Shown here piece after piece: positions 26,101 through 41,100 of a DNA stretch of 64,000 nucleotides. Made by a program: the position numbers and the translations under genes. Source of the DNA: Phoronis australis (taxonomy: Eukaryota > Phoronida > Phoronidae); NCBI GenBank assembly GCA_002633005.1, contig NMRA01000041.1:937294-1001293 (forward strand), given 5' to 3'. The notes beneath the pieces are model-generated. The model was given only the letters and a program-made list of their open reading frames with translations, was not told where the DNA came from and did no database searches. The number at the start of each line of letters is the position of its first letter. Position 1 is the first letter of the stretch.

Positions 26101-29100
26101 TCGAAGAGGTATTAAGATGTTCTTTATAAGCTGCACACGAGATCAAAATAATGTTGAACAAAGACCACGCAAGCTGAGAAGTTGGTCTCACCTTGCCCCC
26201 CCCCACACAGAAATGAAAGGCTTGAACAGAACTGCCATCAGTGTGTTATTGCTTAAGACCAGCTTAAACAAGAGCAAGGCAAAGCATTGAAATGCACCTA
26301 CAGCTACACTGGGAACGATACCCTTCTTGGAGTGTTGAGAAATATCATAAAAATGGCCGCTTGGTTGCACAGAATATGATGAGCTCATCCGAAAATGCTA
26401 AAGCGTCCATGCAAATACACATTATCAAGCAAAAAGTAAAAAACTCCACTTGTCAATAGGGGGCGCAGTGGTAACTGAATCTGTACAAAAGCCATTGTCA
26501 TCCGTTACCAGCTTTATAGGAAGACGTATGCAAACTTTCGTGAATATCCTGCAACAGGTTTGAGACACAACAATGGATGACGGACAACATGACAGAGATG
26601 ACAACAAAATACACCCAACAAGTGTCTAGTCATCATAAAAAATAAGAAAATTCCTTTTTATGTAACTATAACCCAGGCATTTCTGAGCATTCACTTTTCT
26701 GTTTCCAGGGAAAATAGGAGACGAATGCTATGGCGACGAAAACTGCAAAGGAATTAACATGAACGCGATCTGCGTGGATGGGTATTGCCAGAATGGTGAG
26801 TAACAACAAGTAAATCAATCAAAATATGACAGGTAAGGGCAGATAACACATGTAGGAGAAATTCTGATGAGGTAAAAACGTGTAGCACCAACCAGTTATT
26901 ATCAAAACCAAGCAGAATTGGAGTTTTCGACCACAAAATAATTGATAAAGAGAACAAGTCTTGCAAATTGAAATTCTGGCTTTCGATGAATCTTTTGCCA
27001 GCGAATGAAAATAATTTAGAAAGTTTGATGAAAATGATTTTGTGTGAGTGTGATGAACAAAAACGCAGTGATTAAATTCTGTAAATTTGAAGATTTAATT
27101 TATTAAATATATCATTAGCCTGAGGAAAAACCAAAACAATTCTTCTAAATGTAACATAGTCAACATCAAAATTTCAGATATTTCAACCACGCAATAGTTA
27201 ATTATCACAACGCGATCCCGCTCGTCTCCATACGGTATCCTCAACAAATGTGATTAAACCAATTTACCATTTATTAATAAAATAAAATCTATTTTCAGCT
27301 GCTACCACCAAACATCTGTGTTTCACACTTCTACTATTCTGTGTGATAATCAGACTACTATAGATGACAAGTGTCCAGCTACAACACTTCTCGCCTGGAG
27401 AAGACTGCAATACCAACTGAACGAATTAAGTTTCTCACTAAGTTCCTACTCCATAGTGACTGACACTAGTCAGACTGAACTGCAGATTGCTAATGCATTT
27501 TATGGTTTCTTTCAATGTTAATCTCATACACCTATGGGTGATAATCACTCACATCGGTCCTGGAATTTGAGAACCAGTTCCATGCCCGTTATTCAGTGAA
27601 GAAAACTGGTTCTTAAAATGCAGGATCCCTGTAAGTGGGGAGGAGGTAGTGTGGACTTGTGTGATAGGTGCTCACTTTCTTTACTCAAGACCGTGGGTTC
27701 AAGTCCCGCTGGGTCACACTGCTGGACTCTTGAGCCAGGTTCGTAGCTCCTCAGCTCGGTTTTAACGATATACTAATAAAGCACAGAAGTTGTTCCAGGT
27801 GATCAGTGCAATGGGCCCATGTGCACACCCTGTGCATGTCTGGTACAACGTGTAACAGACCGCCTCCAATGCACACGTCTGGTACAACATGCATCAGACT
27901 ACCAGCAATGCACACGTCTAGTACAACATGTATCAGACTGCCAGCAATGCACACGTCTGGTACAACATGTATCAGACCGCCAGCAATTATTTGATTTAAA
28001 GTGATTATTACCCACCAATGTATAGGATATTGGTAGTACAAGAAATTGGAAGTGTACAGTTCTGTGTCATTAACAATGGTTTTATGTTGTGCTTTAGACC
28101 GTTTTTTGTTTTATTTACAAAAACAACACGACTAAACCATCGTCGTGTCATGAGACTAAAGATCATCAATTGACAATCTCTAGACTTCAGCCAGTAGATG
28201 TCAAGTCAGTGAGCATAGTAGTTTGACCATGACAAGGACATAAACAGGCCACAGTAAGGGCGAACACTTAAATATAGTTTGGAAACATGTTAAAGTGTAC
28301 AAGTCTGATGCAAAGTAGTGGTATGCACTGATGGCTCACAACTAACTGTGGTACAAGACAAAAGTATTCAGTCAAAATTTTGCATGCGCATCATGATGGC
28401 TAACTCTGCTAACAAAATTGTAGAAAGGCTTAACTATCTTACTAACTTTCCTGTTCACTCCTCTTTATTTTCGGAAATCAGGGGAGACTACTCTGACAAT
28501 GAATTCGGTTTCCACCCAGCCATCATGACAGGGAATTCTGGGTAATTTTGTCTCACTACTTTTTGTGTGTAGTATACATGCTCCAAGGAGTTTACAAACT
28601 GTCATGTCATACAAAAAGACTACACAATTTACATCAGGGTAGAAATCAGAATTGGCAAACACCTTTTAGTACCTTTCTTTCATAAAGTTTGGTAAATTGA
28701 AAAAGTTTACCATAAATTTGGACTCAAACCAATTATTTTTTCTTCCATTCACCGCACATTTTGTTTTGCCTCCAGAATACGTTTAAAACAGACTTATAGT
28801 TCCTCTAAAGACACCCATAGAAATGAGGCTCTCAGAGACAATCAACCATGCCAAAATATTCCCCAGCAAACCACCACCAAATTTTGTCGAGCTGATTTCT
28901 AAAAACAACTTTTGTTCAAACCGACTATTTTTCATATTAGGTACTCACCTATTGACATCATCAACACAGGTCGCTGCGTTAACACACGGCTCTGGCAGAC
29001 ATTCATCGATATCAGTTTCACAATTCTTGCCCTCATAACCCGGCACACAATGGCAACTGTAGTCATCAACAAGGTCCTCGCACGTTGAGTTGTGTTGACA

Positions 29101-32100
29101 GGGGGAGCTACCACACTCATTGATGTTTAATTCGCAGTTGAATCCAGTGAAACCTTGAAAAAGGCAAACGAATATTCAGATACTCTTTCCCATAGTTTCA
29201 GACATTACACGTGACAGAGAATTATTATTGAAATAAGGTGCGACAAGATGAATACTTGGAAATGCGACTAGTACACCTAAGAGTGGTTACCAGGAAAACC
29301 AACGTGTTTACTGTAATGCTGAACTGAACACTAGCATACTGCATGAAGCACATTTACAATTCATTCAAAAATCTATCTTAGGAAACTCATTAAAAAATAA
29401 CAGTCCAAAATGTGATGTCGAGAGCGAAAATGCTGGACAGTCTTTAACAAATCCAATCAGTTCACACTGATTTCCACTGCCTTTCTGAATCCCATAATGT
29501 TGATAAGCTTATTCTAATATCACTCCAAGCAGAGGCACATTCAAAATGGTTAAAATGGGAAAAGACTCCACAAGCGACAGACTAGATCTTGAAAGGGTTA
29601 TTTGATGTTCACAATAGCCTCTGCTACAAGTGATCCAACAGCAACACAAGAATATTGAGTTATTTACAGCACACTTACCACGCACACAACCACACGAGTA
29701 TGACCCGTTTGTATGTGTAGCGCATGTTGCGTTATTCCTACACTGGTTGTAACCGACACTGCAGGGGTCATAGCGCGTCTCGCACAAACGACCGGTGTAA
29801 AATGGCGCACAACGACATGTGAAATTCGCCTGATCATCAACACAAGTGGCATTGTTCAGGCAGGGATTACTCTCGCATTCATTTATTGGTTGAGAACAGT
29901 TCTTGGAAGTCCAGCCTGCTGTACACTCGCATCTTGAAAAAAATTAAGGCCATCAAGACAAAAACAAAGTAACATTTTGTAAGTCAAAATCCTGAACTCG
30001 GCTCAATTCACAAACACTGAGTCAAACTAATCAAGTAAAAGCTGCAGAACATTGAGAAAGTTTTCACCACTTCTGATGATGTCATAAAAATCAGTTCTGA
30101 TGTCACCAACATCAGTACTGATGATGTCACCAACATCACCACTGAGTGTACTGGCATTGCTTGGAGAAACAGTTAGTTACCTTGTGTGCAGTTTGAAAGG
30201 GGAGATGGCAACAAGTAATGTTTGGAAATACTTTAATGTCAAAAGGGTGTGACTTGATTATTAGGGCAACACATAAGAAACAAAACACCATTCATTCACA
30301 GTCTCACAATAGAGCCATAAGGCAACCGAGAAACACAATATTTTTAAAGCTGTTTCTGCCACCAACTTTCGCCAATCTTGATCTCAAGAAAACCGCAGGT
30401 ATGCAAGTTGACAACTCACTTGTAATCGTTCAACAGGTCCTCACATCGCCCTCCATTGGCACACGGTGATGACGCGCAATCGTCCACGTCCTGCTCACAG
30501 AAATTACCCTCCCACCCAGAACTGCACTGACACCTGTAGGCCAACACCAGGTCGATACACGTAGCCCCGTTCTTACAGTTGTTCCCCTGACAGTCGTCCA
30601 CGGGTCGATCGCAGTCAGGACCATCCCAGCCTGGCTGGCACTGACAGAGATAACTGTCAATGCCATCAACACAGAATCCGTTGGTGCAGTTGCCGGGGCA
30701 GTCGTTGATATTCCGTTGACATCGATTGCCTAAGGAGAAAAAAAGTGATCTCAGAAGCATAAGTAAGTCACTCAAAACAACGCACTATGGCAACTGCCCT
30801 GCAAGTAAGCATACTTTAGCTGTGGACATCGCTTAAAGGTGCCCCTTCCATTGTTAGTAAACAATAGGGATAGAAACAAGGCAAAACAATTACTAACAGT
30901 GTTTCTGTCAGTGGAGTGTAGGAAGTTTTCTGATTGAGTCAATTACATTTAATTCATTTAAATAACACCTCGGGAAAATTCAAAATCATAGTCACAGTAT
31001 GAGTAAATACTGAATTTTTACTTTTGTAAGCACAGAAACAAAAGCTATAAATAAACTTTATGATAGAGTAAATGTTTTGTACAACAGTAACCACAAAGCA
31101 AAAACAACTACTTTTGCCCAAAGGGGGCATAACAAACAGTCTTGAGAGTGTAATATGTTCTCTAAGGCAAGCATGCCATCCAGTTACAGGTTATTACTTT
31201 GTGGAAAGCTGATAGCTCAATTTGCACAGTTGTAGCAGGGTTCAAATTTTACCACAATATAAATGACAAAATGCATCTAGTTTGGCTATTCTGTTTGTAA
31301 ACTGTTTAAGAAAGGAACACACAACAATATAGAGGAATTTTGTTTTAAAGTTGCTTCAAAGTAGTGAAAATTTTAACTTCTTGGCATTGGGCTGAGTTTC
31401 AAAGTTAGAAGCATAAATTAAAATCAAGACTCGAACCCTGCAATAAATTAGTGATTGAGAAATGTGACTGATTTCGAGCCCTGCTTCTGTTTTGATAACA
31501 ATATTATAATCGAGGTGCCTCTCACCAGCGAATCCAGATGGACAAGAGCACACAAAGCCGTCTACTCTTGTCAGGTCCAGCGTACACGTGCCTCCCTGTT
31601 CACATGGCAACTCGTCGCATGGCAACAGTGAACAGTTGGCACCTCTGTATGGGTACGGGCAGTCGCAGATGAACTTGTTAATGGCGTCCCGGCAGGAACC
31701 ACCATTCTGACACGGCGACGAAGCACACTCGTCTATATCAGTCTCACAGTATTTTCCTGAAAATAAAACGGATTTAAGTTGGAACTCAAACGAAGTTCAT
31801 CAGATATCAATAGTAACACTGATCCAATTGATGTGTTCCAAAAAATAAAGCAATTTAACTTCACCTTAGACATAAGTCTCATAACAAAGAAAAAAAGACA
31901 TTGACTTCCCAGTAAATTTGATCCTCAGTCAAGAGATTGCCAAAACTAAACCTAGCTTCGATGGCCTTATGGCATCCAAAAACTTGAATTAGCTAAATGA
32001 ATAAATAATCAAATAAGTAATAGCAACGCTAAATATATTAAGCTAAATTAAGCATAAAACATCAATCGCTCACAGCTCACCTGTATAACCAGGTATACAA

Positions 32101-35100
32101 CCACACCTGAAGTCGTTCACAAGGTCAGTGCAGTTGGCTCCATGCTGGCATGACACAGACTCGCAGTCGTCAATATTCGCCTCACACATTACACCTGAGA
32201 ATGAAAGAAAAGGGTAAAAAACAATCCGCGGGTAATCCACAAGATAGGTCAGACGCATCAAACCTGGCCTTAATTTCAGTTCCAGCAATGTTGGAAATAA
32301 TGTTAGCTTAATACGGAATACATTTTCGACATCTTTTCCTAATTTAGAAGATTGCATTAGGGTTATGTAGGTCCTCATCAACTTAACGTTGTATTTAGCC
32401 AGACATCTATGTTATTATAGACTGATTTAAAATAAAAAGCCTGAAAGTAGAAAGCCTGCCTGAAGAATTTCATTCTTTAAGTTTTAACCAGCCACCCATT
32501 AATTGGGTCATGTAAATATGAATTTTCAGTAAAAGAAGAGTGTAATATATTGATAACAAAACAACAGTATCAGTAACATGATCCAAACTCATTTCCCATA
32601 AATATTGAAGATGAATTCTCAAGAATGCTGTTACAGTTTTCGAAAATGTCATCTCCTTTTCGTTTTATGCAACTTAAAAGAGATTGTTCATGAAAACCAG
32701 TGCTATTTTTGGATAGACTCTCGAGAAAAAGTGGAACATTTTAAAAACAAATCCTAACATCACTATGAAGAACAGTGCATCAAGGGTAGTATGTGAAGCT
32801 TTCACATGTACGAGCTACGATGTTGTGAAGTTCAACAAATCTGGAATTTGTTCTATGGTTCTACATAAATTTAATGAATAATTAATCATGAAAATCTAAT
32901 AACTGGTCACGTGAGCATAACGGAACTATACACTTGTCTAACAGAGGTGGCCCTGCACAACATCTTTCAATAGCATTAGTAAGCATTTCAGGAACATACT
33001 TCACAACACAACAAACCCAACTAAAAAAACATTCATATAAAACAAGAATTGTGCTGTTCAGCATATTATTTAAACGCGCATGGTGACACAAAAAACAGAT
33101 TGAAACCATTGACCATTATGGAATTTGTCTCAAAATGTTTCTTAATGATATTCAATATGATTTATGATAGTCCATAGTTTTCTTATCACAGCAGGTCTCA
33201 AGGAAGAACTTTTTGTCCTTGCAAGCCCAGATACCATTTATCTGAGAAAAGAGCTGGCCAAGACCAATTTTACAGACTAAGTGGTCTGAAACAAAAGTTA
33301 ATTTCTTTGACAGAACATGGGTTTATGGTCGCCTAAACATGCCATTTTCACAGCCAGCAATACAATCGTTCAGTGTCACCCCTCCCAGTAACCACTCACC
33401 TGTGAAGCCAGGTAAACACTGACAGGTAAACACGGCTACACCGTCTATACACGCAGCATTGTTCTTACATGGTGAGCTGGCACAGTCATCTTTATTAACT
33501 TCACAGTTATCACCTGGGAAAAAACGTACAAAAATCATTAACGAAATAAAGCATTGCTAAGGCAAACGAGCCATACCTGAGAAGTCACTTGATGACAAAT
33601 TGCAGTGATCGTTACAATTAATAAGCTACGTTTTGCTCAAATTTAAGTCGCCTTGATTGAATATTTTCCAATGGATAAATGCCACCAGCTATCAGACTAA
33701 TTCCCTAGAAGCAATACGAGATATCTATGAGCTTTAGAGCAACAGTGATTATAATTCAATAAAAGCTGCAAAATTTAACAAACTGTATCAATACACTTTT
33801 TCTGCTTTACAAACACTACTTTCAAAACACTAAGATATGACTCCTAATTCTCCAACGTTCATCACAAGGACTGAATGCAGTCACTAAATTTCCAACTTTT
33901 CTTCGATTATTCTTGATCATGAGTTTGTTATCATGACGTGCTCAGACGTGTTTGACATTCACCCAAGCATAAATGTTGGCTAAGCCAGTAAGATGCCATT
34001 AACCGAAACTCTGTCAAAATTACTAAGTTGATTTACAATGCTTACCGTTATAAAACTGGACTCGGCTTGTTCTTTACTTACAAACGTTTGATCATTATTA
34101 TTCGAGACCATGATCAACAAGCTGCCTTGACCAGCCAGGTCATCTTAAGTGTCAATCATAGTTTAAGCGATACCGAACTATCAATTACTCTCATGCCGAG
34201 ACATCACCTCTAACCTTTGTAAGGAACAAGATGAGACAAGGTTCATATCGCTAAAGGGACTACATCAAATGAAGGTTTAGAGCTACTTCAGGAAAAACGT
34301 GTCTTGACATATTTACTTGGTTCCTTCCAACGTACCTTTAAATCCATTTCTACAGAAGCAGGTGTAGCCATTAATACCATCGACGCAGATTCCACCATTT
34401 TGACACGGGTCACTCTGACATTCATCAATATTAACCTAAAATAGCAAATTACGGTAAAAAAATAAATATTATAGAATGTCTTCTAACAAGACAAACATAG
34501 TCTATTGAATTGATACAAAACATATTCATTGTTACCTAGGTGACTTTGATGTATGTGCATCACAAGTGTTAAACACAAATAAGCTTTTTGTAACAAAATC
34601 TACTGACCGGTATATTTTCTCAATTACTGGAGCTCAACAAGACCGTGATGTGTAGTAGATAAGGAAGCAAAAAGCAATAAAAATATTCAACCATCTGAAA
34701 AGCCACAGGTAAAAGAAATTGGAAAAAAAATATTTACCTCACAGTAAACACCCATAAAGCCAGGCGGGCAGTTGCACTTGTAGCCGTTAACCAGATCTAT
34801 GCAAGTGGAACCATTTGTGCACAAGCTACTGACACAGTCGTCAATATCTATACCACATGCGACACCCGTAAAACCGGACAGGCAAGAGCACGTAAATCCA
34901 TTAAACACATCGGTACAACTGGCATTGTTGCGACAGGGGTTTGACAAGCATTCGTTCTGTTCCAGTTCACAGTATGTGCCAGTGTAACCAGGCTGACAGA
35001 AACATGTGTAGCTATTAGTCTCGGAAGGTACCGGAAGACAGAATGCGTTATTTTGACAAGGACTATCACTGCAGCTTCTTGCGGTTATGTTACAATATGT

Positions 35101-38100
35101 GCCCACAATTCCTCCAGCACACTGACAGGTGTAGGTCTGTACACCGTCTACACATGTACTGTTTTCAGCACACAGATTCCCTGCGCAATCATCTACGTTG
35201 ATCTGACAGAGATCTCCTTCGAAACCCGCTGGGCAACTACACTGAAAACCGTTCAGTCTATCATGGCATGTTCCGCCATTTTGGCATATGAGACTCGGCG
35301 AAGCGCATTCATCGATCTCGCGTTCACACGTGACGCCCTCGTAACCAGGTACACACTGACACTGCCAGCCATAGAAACCTGCTGTGTCGACACAGGAGGC
35401 ATTATTCTGACATGGATTCGACAGGCATCGACTGATGAAGTTACAGTGTGTGTCATACAGGCGAGTATCGTTAGGACATAGACAAGAGTAAGACTGAACA
35501 CCATCCACACAGACTGCACTGTTGTTGCAAGGGTTGGATGAACAATCATCTATGTTCACTTCACAGTACCGACCAGTGTATCCAGCAAGGCAATCGCATC
35601 TGCAAACATATTTGATTACTTCATTTAAAGTGGCTATAATCATGGTTTCCATCACAACTACTCATAATTCAGACCACTTACTATAAATTGTGAAACTGTT
35701 CCTTTGTCAAGTTGGAGATGATATCAGGGCATCAAAAAAACTCGCTATTTGTTATTGGATGAGGTCAAGAGGTCGGATGAGATCAAGAGGTCAAGCTCTA
35801 TAAATTGGCATGTCAGCCCATGTTATCATGTGCACAGAATGGTTTTAAGAAATAAACAGTTCTTCTGTACCTCCCATCTGAGATCAGCAGACAGGGGTTT
35901 AAAGCCACTCAAATGCATGATACTGTTGCTAACCACAATCTGAATGATGAAGTCAAACATATTTAACACTACAAACTAAGGACTAAGGCCTAATTATAAG
36001 TACAGTATTTCAGTCACTGCACTTACAGTGATATCATGGCTTATAAGTTAATCATTACCAATACACCACATATTGCAAAGAAGCCAATTTCTGATCAAAT
36101 TATAACTTGATGCCTTGTTCACAGCCAGTCAACAAAGGATACAAACCCTAATTAATTCAACAAAGGTTTTAGTTGTAGTGGAGAAAATACGACAAAATAC
36201 ATGTTTGAAGGATTAGTTGTTTCCAAAGTAAACTAAATAGAGGAGTGGAATAGATTGTGCGGATTCACATAGGAAGAATTGCAACATGTAAAGCTACAAA
36301 AAAACTTGAATGCTATGATTAAATGCCAAGACCAAACAAACAGGATTCATTCCAATCATTACAATTAACACAATATAAGAGGTTTAAACAGATTTACCTG
36401 AAACCATTAATGAGATCTACACAGGAAGCATTATTGGAACAGTTGTGTCGTACGCACTCATCTGAGTTGATGCTACAGTTCAAACCAGTGAATCCTGGCT
36501 GACACACACACGTGTACGTATCAATTCCATCTACACACTCCCTGGTTCCGTTGACATCACACGGGTTGGAGGCACAATCGTCAACATTAATAGAGCAATT
36601 TCTCCCTTCAAAGCCTGCCAAATAGAGTGAATATTATCACAATGATGTCCTCTGGGAAGCCATTATGATACAAAAACTAATTATACGATAACATTTATCA
36701 AAGCATGCTCCATGGTGTCAAATTCAGATGCATGACTACCAAAATCTGTAAATTTCTGGACAGGTCGTCAGGGAAACCACTCAATAATAACCAGTCACAT
36801 GAAAACCATTTGCAATCTGGTCAGATTAACTTATAACTTAATTTACAAGCAAAATATGCATGGCATTTCATAACAATAAACTTTGCATTTTCTTTACACA
36901 TTGACAAAAAGATAGTATAATACATCGATAAAATAAACAGATTCAAACCAACTTAATCATTTAAAAGGTGTCCTTTTCAGTGATGCATATATCATACTCA
37001 TACAGACATACCAGGTTGACAGTGACATCTATAGTCAGCTACCAAGTCCTCACAGGTGGCGTTGTTCGCACAAGGCACCGTAACACAATCATCGATGTTG
37101 ATGGAGCAGTTCTGACCTTCGAACCCATCCAGGCAAGTACAAGAATAATTAGCGACAAGATCTGTACAGGTTCCATTGTTTTGGCAAGGACTGGCAGAAC
37201 ACTCATCAAAATTGATACCACAGTGGTCACCAGTGTAGCCTAAAAATATCCCAAAAGACAAATATATAAACAAGAAATATTGGTTTAAGCTAACTTACTA
37301 ATTTTAAGTGAGACCGCGCCAGGCTTTCAGTCACGAAATTTGAAACTTCAGTCTAAAACAAAACAAGGCAAATTGAAATGGTTTAACACACCAAAAATAC
37401 TGCCTGTGAGCTCAGCCCGGATATAGTACATTCATTGAAAACTAAGAATAAACTTTCCTCATAACAAAACTTATTCCGAGAAACTCAAAATGAAAACAAA
37501 ACCTGCCATTGAAACAGCACATCCCAAAGTAACAGCTGCATTATGTCACAAGCCAGGGATAAGCAACCTCACTTTAAACTAAAGGTAGATTTTAAAACAG
37601 ACATGAAAAGAATATTTACATTTCAATTATGAAATCGTTAAAACAACCGACAAATTATACACAACAAGAGAACTAAGACAGTACAAAATGTTTAGTTTGT
37701 TCACTGACCGTCCACGCAGTAACACTGATATCCATTCACTTTGTCCACACATAAAGCTTTGTTAAGGCAAGGATTTGATTCACACTCATTGATGTCGACT
37801 TCACACAACTCCCCGGTGAAACCTAGGGAAAGATGAACAGTGTAAACACACCACATTCTATGGTACAAGTACACCACATTCTATGGTACAAATGGCACCA
37901 CATTCTATGGTACAAATGGCCTTACAGGCACCACAAGAATCTCATCTACAATGACAAAGCACAAAACTGCGAACAAAGTTAAGAAAAAAATGAAAGCCAG
38001 ATGAACAATACAAAAGTGTTCATCGCAAAGGATGTGCACTGCAAACATTCGAACATCTGTGAATTATGTCTCATCACAAAGTAATCCATTTTCATTCATA

Positions 38101-41100
38101 CAATACAGCATACAGATGTTGTAGAATATTTTAAAAAATATTTCTCGCTTACACAACCAGCGGCAGACGTCAAGTAATAAATCATTAGTACTTCCTATAC
38201 CACAGAACATTTTAATTTCCTGGCATGAAATCATTCTCTAGCAAACCATTGCCTACACCTCATTTTGATTGATATCAATTCATATCAGACTGATGATAAA
38301 TGATCATCAGGCCAATATCAAGTCTCATCATCACTCATAGCATCATCATTAAGGGAGAACCTCTTTTGATCATTTATCATAAGGGCTGTTCCAGTAAAAT
38401 CCGTGTGGGAGGGGGGGGACGGCAGTAGAAATAAAAATTCATGGGTGGTGGTCTTCAGAAAAAAACCCAAATTATGGGTGGTCGTTCCTTTAAGAAATTA
38501 TGCATTAAAAATGGGTGGTATTTTTTTACCAGTTATGTTGACAGGTTGGTTACTTCAGCCAAACACATCTCCAAAGAAATCAAAACTCAAAAAATGCAAT
38601 TGGCATATATCCTAACTTATCCCAATAAAAAAAAGCCCATATTGCCAGTGAACAGAGTGCAATATGTTCACTAAGCCATTAATCAAGTCATGGGCAACTT
38701 GATTTGGGCCAATTGTTTGTCTGCAGTCCTATTGAATTGAAAAGTTATGCAACACTAAACTGGTGTTAACACATATAAGAAAATTGATGATTTTTAAATA
38801 AAAAGTATGAGGAGTAAGATAAACAAGTTCCAATATTCACTTGACATAGAAGTACAAAAGAGTTCGTGGAGACAGTTTGAGATTCATAGATCTTTATAAT
38901 TGAAAAAATGTTCATTGAAATTATAGACACACGGTGAACAGAGACACCTGGTGGCTGCCANGCCTTACAGGCACCACAAGAATCTGATCTATAATGACAA
39001 AGCACAAAACTGCGAACAAAGTTAAGAAAAAAATGAAAGCCAGATGAACAATTATACAAACGTGTTCATCGCAAAAGATGTACACTGCAAACATCAGAAT
39101 GTCTGTGAATTCTGTCTCATCACAAAGTAAACCATTTTCATTCATACAATACAGCATACAGATGTTGTAGAATACTTTAAAAAATATTTCTCGCTTACAC
39201 AACCAGCTGCATACGTCAAGTAATAAATTAAAATTATTAGTACCACCTATATCACAGACCATTTTAATTTCATGGCATGAAATTGTTCTCTAGCAAACCA
39301 GTGCCTACACCTCATTTTGATTGATATCAATTCATATCAGACTGATGATAAATGATCATCAGGCCAATATCAAGTCTCATCATCACTCATAGCATCATCA
39401 TTAAGGGAGAACCTCTTTTGATCATTTATCATAACTCAGTGATAAGAAATCATACAAATAATCATGACAGATGATAGACTTTGGGTGAAATATTATATCA
39501 ACCGTTAATAATGTCTTCTCCACGACTATTTATTTCATATTGTACCATTCATATGAATTCACACAAATGGCTGATAAGAATGCAATACTTTGCAATAGGT
39601 TAATAATATCAACCACAGTTGGCCAGGTACACCAACCTTGTAGGCACTGGCATGTATAATTCTGCAGACCGTCCTCGCACGTAGAGTTATTGGTACAATT
39701 ATTGGATGAGCAATAATCAATGTCCGTCTCACAGAGACTTCCCATGAATCCATCGGCGCAGTAACACGTGAAATTCTGGTATACTTCAAAATCTTGGCAC
39801 GTTCCGTTATTCAGGCATGTGGTAGAGTTGCATTGTGGGATGTAGGTATCGCAGTTTTTCCCAGTATATCTTTCACTGCATGAGCACGTGTATTGTGTAC
39901 TGCCAACGGGCGTACATGTAGAATTGTGCTGACACGGACTGAAGCTGCAGTTGTTTAGAGGGATTTCACAATTCACCCCTGAAAATAAAATGAACAGGAA
40001 TCCATCACCCTAACGTATGTTGACCTTTTACATAAGATAAACGATTAATTGGCTTGTAAGAATAATTACAGCAACGTAATTTAAAGCCGCATTCCGCCCA
40101 GTTTATATGGCTAAAAACAAACATCGACTTCGGAATCTTATTCGTATAAAATCAGTCTCCTAATATTTCTTACTTATGCAGGATTCTATTTTCGCTACAA
40201 ACAAAAACATTGAAACCATCAGCGACTCAATATAAAATACGCTTCAAAGTCAATTGGAGTAAGCCAACCCTAAAATTGCGAATTCAAAAATGGAGCTCAA
40301 TTATAGTACTACGTCGAGGGTTCAGATCATAAGTGGTATTTTTTGCAGAGGTAAAGAATGACAAAGATGTTTTACATCAGTTTAAACTTAATTTGGGACT
40401 CCAAAAGCTTGCGCATACATGTTCAAGTAATTGTACGTACCTCCAAACAAGGCCGAGTTACACTGGCACACATACTGGTTGACCTCATCAATACATTTTC
40501 CGCCATTTTGACATGGATTACAAGAGCACTCGTCTAAATCAACCGAGCAGTTATAACCCTGAAACAAAACGAGGCGTTTGCAAAGCAATCTAACAGCATG
40601 AGGAGAAGAGATTAAAACGTGTAACACTGAAAGAACACCCAACAGGAGCTATGTAAAGCATTGAAATACACTCACAACTACTGCACCACAAACAGTGCTT
40701 TGAGGGCTATTACAATATCAAAGCTGAAATCAACATTTCTGAAAAGTACAATAGAACCCAAGCACGGACAGCACCTTCTCAACATTTAATACTGAGATAT
40801 GAAGATGTATCACTCATGCCTTGTTTTAATGGTATCTCACAGCATTCATTTCATTGTGTTACCACAGTGCAACCTATAAAACTTACTGTGTATCCAGGAA
40901 GACACTGACAAGTGTATCCAGCAACAAGGTCCACACAGGTAGCATTGTTCAAGCAAGGTTCACGTGAGCAGTCATCAATGTTGATGTCACATACAGTGCC
41001 TTCAAACCCTGTCATGCAGTCACACCTAAAGATACCACATTATATTCTGGTCAATAATGTAGGACATCACATTTTCTATGATCAATAACCTAGGATATCA

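Larger units (their letters stand above)
17406..28948 (-). other. EYS: Giant EYS intron 23, host of a nested gene and repeats
   Basis: An 11.5-kb intron, roughly ten times the usual size in this gene. It joins exon 23 (phase 2, ...DVNR) to exon 24 (YTCQC...) in frame. It holds the plus-strand EB-type gene, a GTCCGAAA-type repeat block, a tRNA-derived SINE, a 39-bp minisatellite and short tandem repeats at 20645-20715 and 24420-24486. From 17.4 to 19.6 kb and 19.7 to 23.0 kb I see no exon of either gene. Confidence 0.8.

Noticed and set aside
27751-28041. Overlapping open frames on both strands with repeats such as [11 protein letters not shown]
   Set aside because: They come from the 39-bp minisatellite, whose unit length is a multiple of three, and from the adjoining SINE.
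17406-28948. Two separate EGF genes split at the 11.5-kb intron
   Set aside because: Exons 23 and 24 fit in phase 2 at the usual EGF hinge and restore a normal EGF, so a single gene is simpler; cDNA would settle it.
31198-31450. Possible further tRNA-like B boxes (GGGTTCAAATTTTACC on plus, GGGTTCGAGTC on minus)
   Set aside because: No convincing A box at the right distance and no shared SINE body; also true of GAGTTCAAATTCACC at 18768.
38766-39262. Minus-strand open frames of 97 and 113 codons across an N
   Set aside because: They lie in the duplicated intron segment and differ between the two copies; no domain.
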